From assembly GCA_905192805.1 (NCBI GenBank), contig CAJJMF010000164.1:1-5653 (forward strand): 5,653 nt of DNA. The letters are read 5' to 3'. Made by a program: the position numbers and the translations under genes. The DNA is from an uncultured Sutterella sp. (GTDB taxonomy: Bacteria; Pseudomonadota; Gammaproteobacteria; Burkholderiales; Burkholderiaceae_F). This document shows, piece by piece, positions 1-4,473 of the stretch. The notes beneath the pieces are model-generated. The model made no database searches. It saw nothing but the letters and a program-made list of their open reading frames with translations, and was not told the origin of the DNA. Position 1 is the stretch's first letter. Every line of letters starts with the position of its first letter.

Positions 1-60
1 CTCATACTCCTGCCTTGCCCACCAAAGCGAACACTGCTCTTTGTAGTCTGCATAGCGCAT
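1..60 (-). CDS. Start of a TPR-like gene, truncated by the left edge (copy A)
   Basis: Twenty codons, MRYADYKEQCSLWWARQEYE, open to the window edge. The ATG (58-60) is preceded on the minus strand by GTAAGGAGC, with the AGGAG core at 68-72 and a 7-nt spacer, so the start is well supported although only a fragment is visible. The same start and SD occur about 1.3 kb away at 1368, in the second duplication unit, where the reading continues into a TPR-like stretch (YQLGGQPKRALYYFHQALAL). The pattern C-x2-W then EY also resembles the N-terminus of the 531-residue TPR protein at 4473 (KCQAWSDSEEYD). I infer a TPR-repeat protein lying downstream of flavin-fold copy A. The rest of the gene, and whether it is intact, cannot be seen. 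Confidence 0.6.
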   Translation of the reverse strand, partial: MRYADYKEQCSLWWARQEYE

Positions 61-270
61 GCTAAAGCTCCTTACCTCACTCTCGCCATTGTCATCGCAT
101 CCAGCAAGTATAAAAAGTCGCCGTGAAGCCACCCTATAGGAAGAAACCCTCATGAGATCCGTATGAGTACGTATCGCATGCCCTACATCAAAGCACACCG
201 TTAACATTCAACGCGTTAGGGCCCCAAGGATAGGGCAGGGAGAGCCTTGATCTCGGCGAGCTAACGTGGG
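61..270 (-). other. Structured spacer between flavin-fold copy A and the TPR-like gene
   Basis: About 210 nt with no convincing gene. It is conserved in the other unit (1369-1581) nearly as well as coding DNA. Shared elements are the palindrome CCTATAGG (133-140), the stretch ATCCGTATGAGTACGTATCG with a CGTA-TGAG-TACG mini-hairpin, the block GATAGGGCAGGG, and the SD. A stem can form between CGTTAG (214-219) and CTAACG (261-266), with an inner CAAGG/CCTTG stem. A TATACT that could serve as a -10 for the downstream gene lies at 107-112 (minus), but it has no credible -35 and is only TACACT in the other copy. The spacer probably carries 5'-UTR or processing signals for the TPR-like gene. Confidence 0.4.
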
Positions 271-292
271 TTAAAGCGCCCGAGTGGGGTGC
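271..292 (-). terminator. Decayed terminator hairpin overlapping the end of copy A
   Basis: GCGCCC (276-281), loop GAGTG, GGGTGC (287-292). In the minus-strand transcript the stem has one A:C mismatch, and only CUUUAA follows, so the U-tract is poor. It encodes the last codons, including HPTRAL, and the TAA (271-273) sits where the U-tract should be. The strong counterpart in the other unit is at 1594-1618. Termination here is probably weak, which would let transcription continue into the TPR-like gene. Confidence 0.45.
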
Positions 293-930
293 AGCCTAAA
301 GCGAGGCAGAGGTCGTGGGCTCGTGGTCACTTGTTCAAAATAGGCGTCTTTTCGATAACCATACCCAAACATCGATTCGATCACCATTTCCCATACCACT
401 AAATCATCCGCAACGCTTTGATAATAGTCCTGAATGTCTTTAGGCGTAGATTGAGGGAAATAATGCTCACCGATGAGTGCAAGGATCGCCTGTTTGCGCC
501 GTACGGTCTTTACTTCCTGCATCCTTGCTCGGCATTCCACGATAACGCGGGCGAACTGTGGCAGAGAATCATACACCTCACGTCCCGAGCGCCCCCACTG
601 ATCTATCGGGTCATCTGTCGAGGACACACACTCATCCATCGTCTCACCGATCGAGGACGCAAACTCAGGCAATCGGCTCCAGCCTTGTAGAAACATGATC
701 ACGTTGGGTGACATGCGTACGTGCTGATAAAACTCCGCATTCGTTGGGCCCACCGTATGGGCATAAAACTTGTTATCTTCGCGACTATAGGCCATGCTCA
801 GCGGGTAAGCGTAGTAGCGCTGGTCATGCGAATAGATTATCCAGAAATTTGGCGATTGGACCGTCTGATGGATTTCCTCAGAGCTTAACAGTGCACAATC
901 GGCCTCGTTCAGATCCGTTTCTAATATCAT
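271..930 (-). CDS. FMN-binding split-barrel (NimA/PNPOx-like) protein, copy A
   Basis: 219 residues. The pattern matches the pyridoxamine 5'-phosphate oxidase-like split barrel, nearest to NimA-type members. There is a leading helix with SSEE (16-19), then PLSMAY (43-48), then KFYAHTVG (54-61), which corresponds to the K-x-Y-x-H-x(A/T) segment of Nim proteins. Next come FYQHVRMSPNVIMF (67-80, helix plus strand), a second barrel half VIVECRARM (129-137), a helix RKQAILALIGEHYFP (145-159), and a terminal strand VVWEMVIESMFGYGYRK (178-194) like the usual 'vieieiehitGK' ending. Such proteins bind flavin in the cytosol; the substrate here is unknown. The start is ATG 928-930, not the GTG at 966, because AAGGAAA (936-942) sits 7 nt upstream and the paralogue starts at the same place. 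The GTG lies inside an attenuator hairpin. The TPR-like gene follows about 210 nt downstream. Fold confidence is good; enzymatic role is unassigned. Confidence 0.8.
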   Translation of the reverse strand: MILETDLNEADCALLSSEEIHQTVQSPNFWIIYSHDQRYYAYPLSMAYSREDNKFYAHTVGPTNAEFYQHVRMSPNVIMFLQGWSRLPEFASSIGETMDECVSSTDDPIDQWGRSGREVYDSLPQFARVIVECRARMQEVKTVRRKQAILALIGEHYFPQSTPKDIQDYYQSVADDLVVWEMVIESMFGYGYRKDAYFEQVTTSPRPLPRFRLHPTRAL

Positions 931-946
931 GCTGATTTCCTTATTG

Positions 947-990
947 AAAAAAAGTAAAGAAGGCACGGAGGATTGGAATCCTCACTGGCC
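947..990 (-). terminator. Second leader hairpin of copy A, weakened
   Basis: GAGGATT (968-974) pairs with AATCCTC (977-983), extended by GGC (962-964) with GCC (988-990) across unpaired bases. The tail on the minus strand is UUCUUUACUUUUUUU, an interrupted U-tract. The equivalent hairpin of copy B (2230-2268) has a continuous lower stem and seven uninterrupted Us. It ends only a few bases before the ribosome-binding site of 930, the position expected for a transcription attenuator. Copy A has probably lost much of the termination strength. Confidence 0.45.
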
Positions 991-1062
991 GTAGCGCTTA
1001 TTGAAGGGCTTGGCGTCCGCCATATCCGTGTGCGCCTATCTACGTCGATTGACGTACAAACT

Positions 1063-1083
1063 AAAAAACGCCCGAGTGGGGCG
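1063..1083 (-). terminator. First leader terminator of copy A
   Basis: On the minus strand CGCCC-CACTC-GGGCG is followed by UUUUUU (1068-1063), a compact intrinsic terminator about 130 nt before the copy A start codon. It lies inside the leader, so it acts either as an attenuator or as the end of a short leader RNA. The same hairpin sequence recurs at 2347-2369, 1594-1618 and 271-292. Confidence 0.65.
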
Positions 1084-1222
1084 CATGCAACCACGATACG
1101 GATAGCCCCTAAGGCGTCTTCGCCTCGTGTGACGCGTTTCGTCACACATCGCACACCAGGCATTCATCGGACGTTTTCTCTGGCGGCGACGTTCAGCGCA
1201 CGATGCGAAAAGCGGACACGGG

Positions 1223-1368
1223 CTACGCGCTAAGCGGCGTATTGCGACACGTCAGCGCGAGCGCTTGGTGAAAGTAGTAGAGCGCCCGTTTCGGTTGCCC
1301 ACCGAGTTGATAGCGTTCATCCACCCCCACCAAAGCGAACACTGTTCTTTGTAGTCTTCATAGCGCAT
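1223..1368 (-). pseudogene. Frameshifted remnant of a TPR-like gene (copy B)
   Basis: ATG 1366-1368 has a textbook SD (AGGAG complement at 1376-1380, 7-nt spacer) and encodes MRYEDYKEQCSLWW, almost identical to the start at position 60. A run of five Gs on the minus strand (1324-1328) then breaks the frame. Reading through it gives a 38-residue peptide ending at TGA 1252-1254. Removing two Gs restores the alignment with copy A (WWVDERYQ against WWARQEYE) and continues YQLGGQPKRALYYFHQALAL, a recognisable TPR helix pair, to a TAG at 1223-1225. That stop lies within four bases of the duplication boundary at 1219, so the gene was both cut short by the rearrangement and frameshifted. A short peptide could still be translated. 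Confidence 0.65.
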
Positions 1369-1581
1369 GCTGTCGCTCCTTACCTCACTCGCTTCATTGT
1401 CATCGCCTTTAGCAAGTGTAAAACGTCGCCGTGATGTCCCCCTATAGGAAGAAGCCCTCACGAGATCCGTATGAGTACGTATCGTATGCCCTACAGTAAC
1501 TTCCCCTTTAACGTTCGACCCTTTGAGGTCCCCAGAGATAGGGCAGGGTGAGCCTATCCCTGGAGACCTTGACCTTGGGGG
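1369..1581 (-). other. Structured spacer between flavin-fold copy B and the TPR remnant
   Basis: No gene is seen. The strongest element is a nested inverted repeat at 1527-1568. GGTCCCCAG (1527-1535) pairs with CTGGAGACC (1560-1568), nine pairs with one G:U. Inside it GATAGG (1537-1542) pairs with CCTATC (1553-1558) around a 10-nt loop. No U-tract follows, so it looks like an mRNA-stability or processing structure rather than a terminator. Copy A has a different outer stem at the matching place (CGTTAG/CTAACG), so a hairpin is kept while its sequence changed. The CCTATAGG palindrome and the CGTATGAGTACG element are shared with copy A. Confidence 0.4.
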
Positions 1582-2205
1582 TTAATTTGGGTGAAAAAAA
1601 AGCGCCCGCGTGGGGCGCAACGTAAAGCCAGACTGAGGTCGTCGGCTCATGGCCAATTGTTCAAAATAGACGTCTTTTCGATAGCCAGATCCTCGCATCG
1701 ATTCGATCGCCATTTCCCATACCACCAACTCATTCGCAACGCTTTGATAGTAGTCCTGAATGTCCTTAAGCGTGGCTTGCGGAAAATAATGCTCACAGAT
1801 GAGCGCAAGGATCGCCTGTTTGCGCTGTACGGTCTTCACTTCCTGCATCCTCGCCCAGCATTTCACGTGAACGTGGGCCAAACGCGTTCGCACATCCATC
1901 GTCTCACCGATCGAGGACACACACTCAGGCAATCGACACCAGTCGCGTAGCGTCACGCATACGTTGGGTGAGGTGCGTACGTGCTGATAAAACGGCGCAT
2001 TCGTTGAGCCCACCGTATGGGCATAGAGTTTTTTATCCACGAGGCTATAGACCATGCTCAACGGGCACCCGTATTTGTGCGGTTGCTCGAGCGAAGTGAC
2101 TAACCAAAACTGTGCCCATTGGGCCACCCGCTGCACTTCCTCAGGGCTTAACACCGCGTCATAGAGAACCCGATGGGCCTCATTCACATCGTTTTCTAAC
2201 ATCAT
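1582..2205 (-). CDS. FMN-binding split-barrel (NimA/PNPOx-like) protein, copy B
   Basis: 207 residues, paralogue of the protein at 271-930. The same landmarks are present: PLSMVYS (48-54), KLYAHTVGSTN (59-69), FYQHVRTSPNV (72-82), CWARMQEVKTV (116-126), RKQAILALICEHYFP (128-142) and VVWEMAIESM (161-170). It lacks 22 residues between SSIGETMD and WARM that copy A has, a surface segment between the two barrel halves, so flavin or substrate contacts may differ. The reading frame is open for 100 codons upstream to 2505, but that part is the leader, with two terminators. The start is ATG 2203-2205, with AAGGAAA at 2211-2217 and a 7-nt gap. A second ATG follows at once. The last codons (RPTRALFFHPN) are written across an intrinsic terminator and its U-tract, and the stop lies beyond it. 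Function beyond the flavin fold is not assigned. Confidence 0.78.
   Translation of the reverse strand: MMLENDVNEAHRVLYDAVLSPEEVQRVAQWAQFWLVTSLEQPHKYGCPLSMVYSLVDKKLYAHTVGSTNAPFYQHVRTSPNVCVTLRDWCRLPECVSSIGETMDVRTRLAHVHVKCWARMQEVKTVQRKQAILALICEHYFPQATLKDIQDYYQSVANELVVWEMAIESMRGSGYRKDVYFEQLAMSRRPQSGFTLRPTRALFFHPN
1594..1618 (-). terminator. Strong intrinsic terminator inside the 3' end of copy B
   Basis: On the minus strand GCGCCC-CACGC-GGGCGC is followed by eight Us (1601-1594), a perfect 6-bp GC stem and ideal U-tract. The reading frame passes through the whole hairpin and the U-tract, and reaches its stop only at 1582-1584. In copy A the stop TAA occupies the U-tract position, so lengthening of the U-run moved the stop outward. 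Transcripts ending here would lack a stop codon. Confidence 0.8.
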
Positions 2206-2229
2206 GCCGATTTCCTTATCGAAAAAAGT

Positions 2230-2268
2230 AAAAAAACGGCACGGAGGATTGAAATCCTCACATGCCGT
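2230..2268 (-). terminator. Second leader terminator (attenuator-like) of copy B
   Basis: On the minus strand ACGGCAUG pairs with CGUGCCGU, then one bulged U, then GAGGAU pairs with AUCCUC around a 4-nt loop, followed by seven Us (2236-2230). One pair is U:G in this transcript but would be C:A on the other strand, so the hairpin is directional. It ends about 12 nt before the SD of the gene at 2205, so if it forms it would stop transcription just before the coding region. Confidence 0.75.
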
Positions 2269-2346
2269 AGCGATCATTGAAGGGCTGAGGGTCTGCCAGC
2301 CCGATAACGACCCTTCGTGTGTGCTCGCCTTGTCCGACGTGCAAAC

Positions 2347-2369
2347 AAAAAAGCGCCCGAGTTGGGCGC
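2347..2369 (-). terminator. First leader terminator of copy B
   Basis: GCGCCC (2353-2358) and GGGCGC (2364-2369) form a perfect 6-bp stem with a 5-nt loop. The minus-strand transcript continues UUUUUU (2352-2347). It lies 140 nt before the copy B start codon, within the leader. Confidence 0.75.
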
Positions 2370-2617
2370 ATGCAAACACGATACGGATAGACCCAAAGGC
2401 GTCTTCGCCTCGTGTAACGCGTTTCATCACGCATCGCACACCAGGCATTCCTCGGACGTTTTTCTGGCGGCGACGTTTAGCGCATGATGCGAAAAACGGA
2501 CACACAATGGGCGCCTATATAACGAACGCTTGAGACCCGCGTTAAACCTAACTTTTTGAAATCACGATAAAATGCTGTACTTAAGCGGTTTTTTAAGCTA
2601 TTACTGTGTGCATTGAT

Positions 2618-2631
2618 TTGATATAAATCAA
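2618..2631. promoter_or_regulatory. FNR/CRP-type operator upstream of flavin-fold copy B
   Basis: TTGAT-ATAA-ATCAA is a perfect match to the FNR consensus TTGAT-N4-ATCAA. It directly abuts a second perfect palindrome, TTTTTGATCAAAAA (2632-2645). The only downstream gene in either direction is the minus-strand one at 2205, about 410 nt away. The upstream neighbour ends at 2878. If the site activates at the usual -41.5 position, transcription would start near 2583. No clean -10 is visible there on the minus strand (TAGCTT or TTAAAA at best), so the exact promoter is unresolved. A CRP-family regulator other than FNR could also use the site. Confidence 0.55.
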
Positions 2632-2659
2632 TTTTTGATCAAAAAGGGCTGCGCAACCA

Positions 2660-2705
2660 GTGTCAGTAACTGCCACACAGAGCGCCATTGGCACGGTAGT
2701 GACAC
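2660..2705. repeat. Imperfect inverted repeat before the FNR-type box
   Basis: GTGTCAGTAACTGCCA (2660-2675) and TGGCACGGTAGTGACAC (2689-2705) pair with two mismatches and one bulge around a 13-nt loop. In the minus-strand transcript it follows the C-rich segment 2731-2825. A U5 run (2645-2641) lies 14 nt beyond it, too far for a classic terminator. It could be the 3'-end structure left after Rho-dependent termination, or a regulator site. Confidence 0.4.
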
Positions 2706-2730
2706 ATAAGAAACGACGAGCTCCGTCGCT

Positions 2731-2825
2731 GGGGAAAGGAACGACAAGACGTGAAAAAGTGAGACTGAAGGCAATCGAAAGGAAGGAGGGAGAACATTAG
2801 CAGAGGAGGGGTGGAAGGGAGGGCT
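2731..2825 (-). terminator. Possible Rho-dependent terminator (rut-like C>G tract)
   Basis: By hand count, the minus-strand transcript of these 95 nt contains 41 C and only 9 G, starting about 50 nt after the stop codon of the 531-residue TPR gene. A C-rich, G-poor, weakly folded stretch just after a gene is the usual signature of a Rho loading site. The alternative view, a purine-rich tract on the plus strand, offers no gene. No direct evidence of Rho action can be read from sequence. Confidence 0.4.
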
Positions 2826-2834
2826 CAAGACGAT

Positions 2835-2864
2835 TTGAGCTCAAAAGTGTCCTTTTGAGCTCAA
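2835..2864 (-). terminator. Perfect 12-bp inverted repeat after the TPR gene
   Basis: TTGAGCTCAAAA (2835-2846) and TTTTGAGCTCAA (2853-2864) flank the loop GTGTCC, starting 14 nt beyond the stop codon at 2878. Each arm contains the 10-bp palindrome TTGAGCTCAA. Few Us follow on the minus strand, so it may mainly protect the 3' end or act together with the C-rich tract behind it. The doubled palindrome could also be a protein-binding site. Confidence 0.5.
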
Positions 2865-2877
2865 TGTGTTTTAGGGT

Positions 2878-4473
2878 TTAAGCTTTGCCGCCCGGCGTCA
2901 CGATCGTGATCGAGCCCCCATCGTCTTCAGGGAAGACCTCAGGGTTACGTTCGCCTCCCTCTTCGACGCCGTCTTCGTCAATGATGACATAGCCCGAGAG
3001 GTTCGGACGGAAGCACCGGTAAAGGAGGTACTTAAGGCCAATTTCGTTACCCGCCTCATCGGCGGCTTCGAGTAGGGCACGGTTATCCCAGCCCACCACG
3101 TCAAGATACGCGTACTTGTCGCCTAAGGCACGACCCACGATCTGCACGGCATCGCTGCCTGCCTTTTCCATGATCTTGGTGGCTAACAGGTCTCGCATCA
3201 GGGCAGCCTTTAAGCGAGCACTGTCTTTGTCGGACGTCTCATCGACTTTCACGAGCAGCATCCCTGCGACGGCGCCATCGTCGGCCAAATCGTCAAATTC
3301 GCCAAAGTCATGCTGGTACCAACCCCAGATGAGTTCGTGCGTGGCAGTCTCGCCTTCGAACACGTCCCAACGATAGAACCCTTCGACCACATCCATTTCG
3401 TAGCGTAAGGTGCGTTCCACCGTTTCTTTAAGGGTCTTGGGTGTGGCATCGTATTCTTTGGCCATCACGTCGGCCAAGTCAGCAAAGTCATACGTGGCCA
3501 CATCGTCCGAGGCATGCGGCTCCACTTTGATACTCGAGACGTAGTAGTTCATCGTCGCATCGCCCACCGCAAAGGAGAGGAGGTTATAGAGTACCCAGAG
3601 CGTTTCGCCGTGGCTCGACTCATCCTCCTTCCACTTCTGTCCCAGCGCTTCATGGTAGAACGTCAGGAGGCACTTATTAATGCGCTGCGTCTGATTGCGT
3701 TCCCACGCGATCGAGACGCGGAAATCCTGAATCGAATAGCCCTGGAAGGTAAAGCGTTCGTTTTTAATCGGCTGGCGACCAAAGCGAATCGTCCAGCGCT
3801 CGGCGAGGGCAGCGGGCATGGCGCGCTCGATGTAGTACAGACGCAGTGCGGTGGCTTCCATGCGGGTTAAGGGGAAAATCAATTCGGGTTTTCCCCCCAT
3901 TAATTCCGCGCGCAATTCAAAAATCGGTTCTTTGAGCGCAATACGAAAGACCTCATGCAACTTGGCCATGCAGTCTTGGGAGGTTTCATGATTGAGCGAC
4001 TCAATGGCGGCCAAGAGTTCCCCTTCGCGCGCCTCAAAGGCTTTCCACATGGCTGCCACGCGTTCCTTAAAGGGTTTCGCAGGCAACAGCGACAAGTGTT
4101 CAGAATGCTCGATAAAGTCCTTCGTATCTTGGTCCCCGGGGAGCGCCTCGAGCGCCTGATCAAAGTAGCACGTCGCACGGTGTGGCAAATCGAGGTAGTA
4201 GTAAGCAAAGCCCACGCGGTAATTCCAACGGTGATCGTGTTCTAGGGCCGCTTCGTGGGGAAGCAACACCGAGAGGGCTTTACGGAAGTAATCGAGCGCT
4301 TCCGGTGTGTCGTGGCCGTTAACCGCTCCCAGGTTATTGTAGGCGCGGCCTAACTCACTACAGAGTTCAGGAACGTCTTCGTAGCCAGGGAACGCAGTGA
4401 GCAATTCAACGATTTTGTCGTATTCTTCGGAATCGGACCATGCTTGGCACTTGGCAAGTAGTTCTTCGTACAT
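2878..4473 (-). CDS. TPR-repeat protein, 531 residues, function unknown
   Basis: The N-terminal part is helical and carries at least two TPR-like units: about 37-70 (LCSELGRAYNNLG then ALDYFRKAL) and about 82-115 (RWNYRVGFAYYYLDLPHRA then YFDQALEALPGD). A charged linker follows (140-180). Next is a region with ALAERWTIRFGRQP (222-235) and QDFRVSIAW (249-257) that I cannot assign to a named domain. The C-terminal third (370-500) is strongly acidic, with aromatic clusters (LIWGWYQHDF, 381-390) and GYVIIDEDG (494-502), and the tail is acidic and glycine-rich. No signal peptide or membrane segment is visible, so it is probably cytosolic and acts through protein-protein contacts. The start is ATG 4471-4473, with AGGAG about 10 nt upstream. 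The DUF4299-like gene lies 130 nt upstream on the same strand. The N-terminus resembles that of the TPR-like gene starting at position 60. Confidence 0.8.
   Translation of the reverse strand: MYEELLAKCQAWSDSEEYDKIVELLTAFPGYEDVPELCSELGRAYNNLGAVNGHDTPEALDYFRKALSVLLPHEAALEHDHRWNYRVGFAYYYLDLPHRATCYFDQALEALPGDQDTKDFIEHSEHLSLLPAKPFKERVAAMWKAFEAREGELLAAIESLNHETSQDCMAKLHEVFRIALKEPIFELRAELMGGKPELIFPLTRMEATALRLYYIERAMPAALAERWTIRFGRQPIKNERFTFQGYSIQDFRVSIAWERNQTQRINKCLLTFYHEALGQKWKEDESSHGETLWVLYNLLSFAVGDATMNYYVSSIKVEPHASDDVATYDFADLADVMAKEYDATPKTLKETVERTLRYEMDVVEGFYRWDVFEGETATHELIWGWYQHDFGEFDDLADDGAVAGMLLVKVDETSDKDSARLKAALMRDLLATKIMEKAGSDAVQIVGRALGDKYAYLDVVGWDNRALLEAADEAGNEIGLKYLLYRCFRPNLSGYVIIDEDGVEEGGERNPEVFPEDDGGSITIVTPGGKA

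Larger units (their letters stand above)
18..1219. repeat. Tandem duplication unit, copy A
   Basis: This stretch matches 1326-2503 in direct orientation at a period of about 1.28-1.31 kb. The match runs through the TPR-gene start, the spacer, the flavin-fold gene and its leader. It ends sharply at the shared CGGACAC (1213-1219 and 2497-2503); to the right of that the copies are unrelated. To the left it fades at about position 18, where the sequences diverge. Small indels change the period along the unit. The copies have clearly diverged, by my estimate roughly 60% amino-acid identity in the flavin-fold protein, so the duplication is old rather than an assembly artefact. Confidence 0.85.
931..1219 (-). 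promoter_or_regulatory. Duplicated structured leader of flavin-fold copy A
   Basis: A long untranslated leader, homologous to that of copy B (2206-2503). Its distal part (1063-1219) is the best-conserved DNA of the duplication and has almost no indels. Visible folding on the minus strand is as follows. GTGTGACG pairs with CGTCACAC around an AAACG loop. In copy B the core of this stem becomes GTGATG/CGTTAC, in which all six pairs survive as G:U or Watson-Crick pairs. Next is AGGCG-AAGA-CGCCT, whose 5' arm could instead pair with an upstream GCCT. Then come two terminator-like hairpins (1063-1083 and 947-990) and the SD at 936-942. I do not recognise a known riboswitch class. No FNR-type box precedes this copy, because the adjoining DNA is the TPR remnant. 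Confidence 0.55.
1326..2503. repeat. Tandem duplication unit, copy B
   Basis: Direct repeat of 18-1219, with the same order of leader, flavin-fold gene, spacer and TPR-gene start. Differences from copy A are 66 nt (22 codons) missing inside the flavin-fold gene, small in-frame insertions near its N-terminus, a longer U-tract in its 3' terminator, a longer segment between the two leader hairpins, and a frameshift just outside the left border. Upstream of 2503 it joins the promoter region with the FNR-type box, so this unit is the one with an evident promoter region. Confidence 0.85.
2206..2503 (-). promoter_or_regulatory. Structured leader of flavin-fold copy B with two terminators
   Basis: Untranslated region between the FNR-type promoter region and ATG 2205. 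In transcript order it holds a conserved ~135-nt segment (2370-2503) with a stem core GTGATG/CGTTAC and the hairpin AGGCG-AAGA-CGCCT, then terminator one (2347-2369), then a variable linker, terminator two (2230-2268), and the SD (2211-2217). The linker can form competing stems: GAAGGG with CCCTTC, GGGTC with GACCC, GGGCT with AGCCC. This is the layout expected of an attenuation leader, where ligand, ribosome stalling or an anti-terminator decides read-through. No known riboswitch consensus was recognised. The frame is also open through the leader from the ATG at 2446-2448 (MPGVRCV...), which could be a leader peptide. Confidence 0.55.

Noticed and set aside
931..966. GTG start at 966 for flavin-fold copy A
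   Set aside because: It lies within the second leader hairpin and has no SD. ATG 930 has AAGGAAA at the right distance and matches the paralogue.
418..1233. Plus-strand open frames opposite the flavin-fold gene and leader
   Set aside because: They are antisense to a conserved coding frame or structured leader, lack SD sites, and their compositions look like reverse-complement shadows.
2206..2505. A 100-residue N-terminal extension of flavin-fold copy B, giving a 307-residue protein
   Set aside because: The extension is the leader, carrying two intrinsic terminators. The matching region of copy A is out of frame with its gene, and both copies have a well-spaced SD directly before the internal ATG.
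1..2645. An insertion sequence or transposon as the cause of the duplication
   Set aside because: No transposase, terminal inverted repeats or target-site duplication are seen at the boundaries; a simple recombination event suffices.
2775..2800. A very strong SD-like AAGGAGG on the plus strand
   Set aside because: No ATG, GTG or TTG opens a meaningful frame after it. It is part of the purine-rich complement of the rut-like tract.
2628..2828. A small hydrophobic minus-strand ORF of 66 residues
   Set aside because: It begins with TTG and has no SD. Its proline/serine/leucine-rich composition follows from the C-rich tract, and it runs through the hairpin and the FNR-type box.
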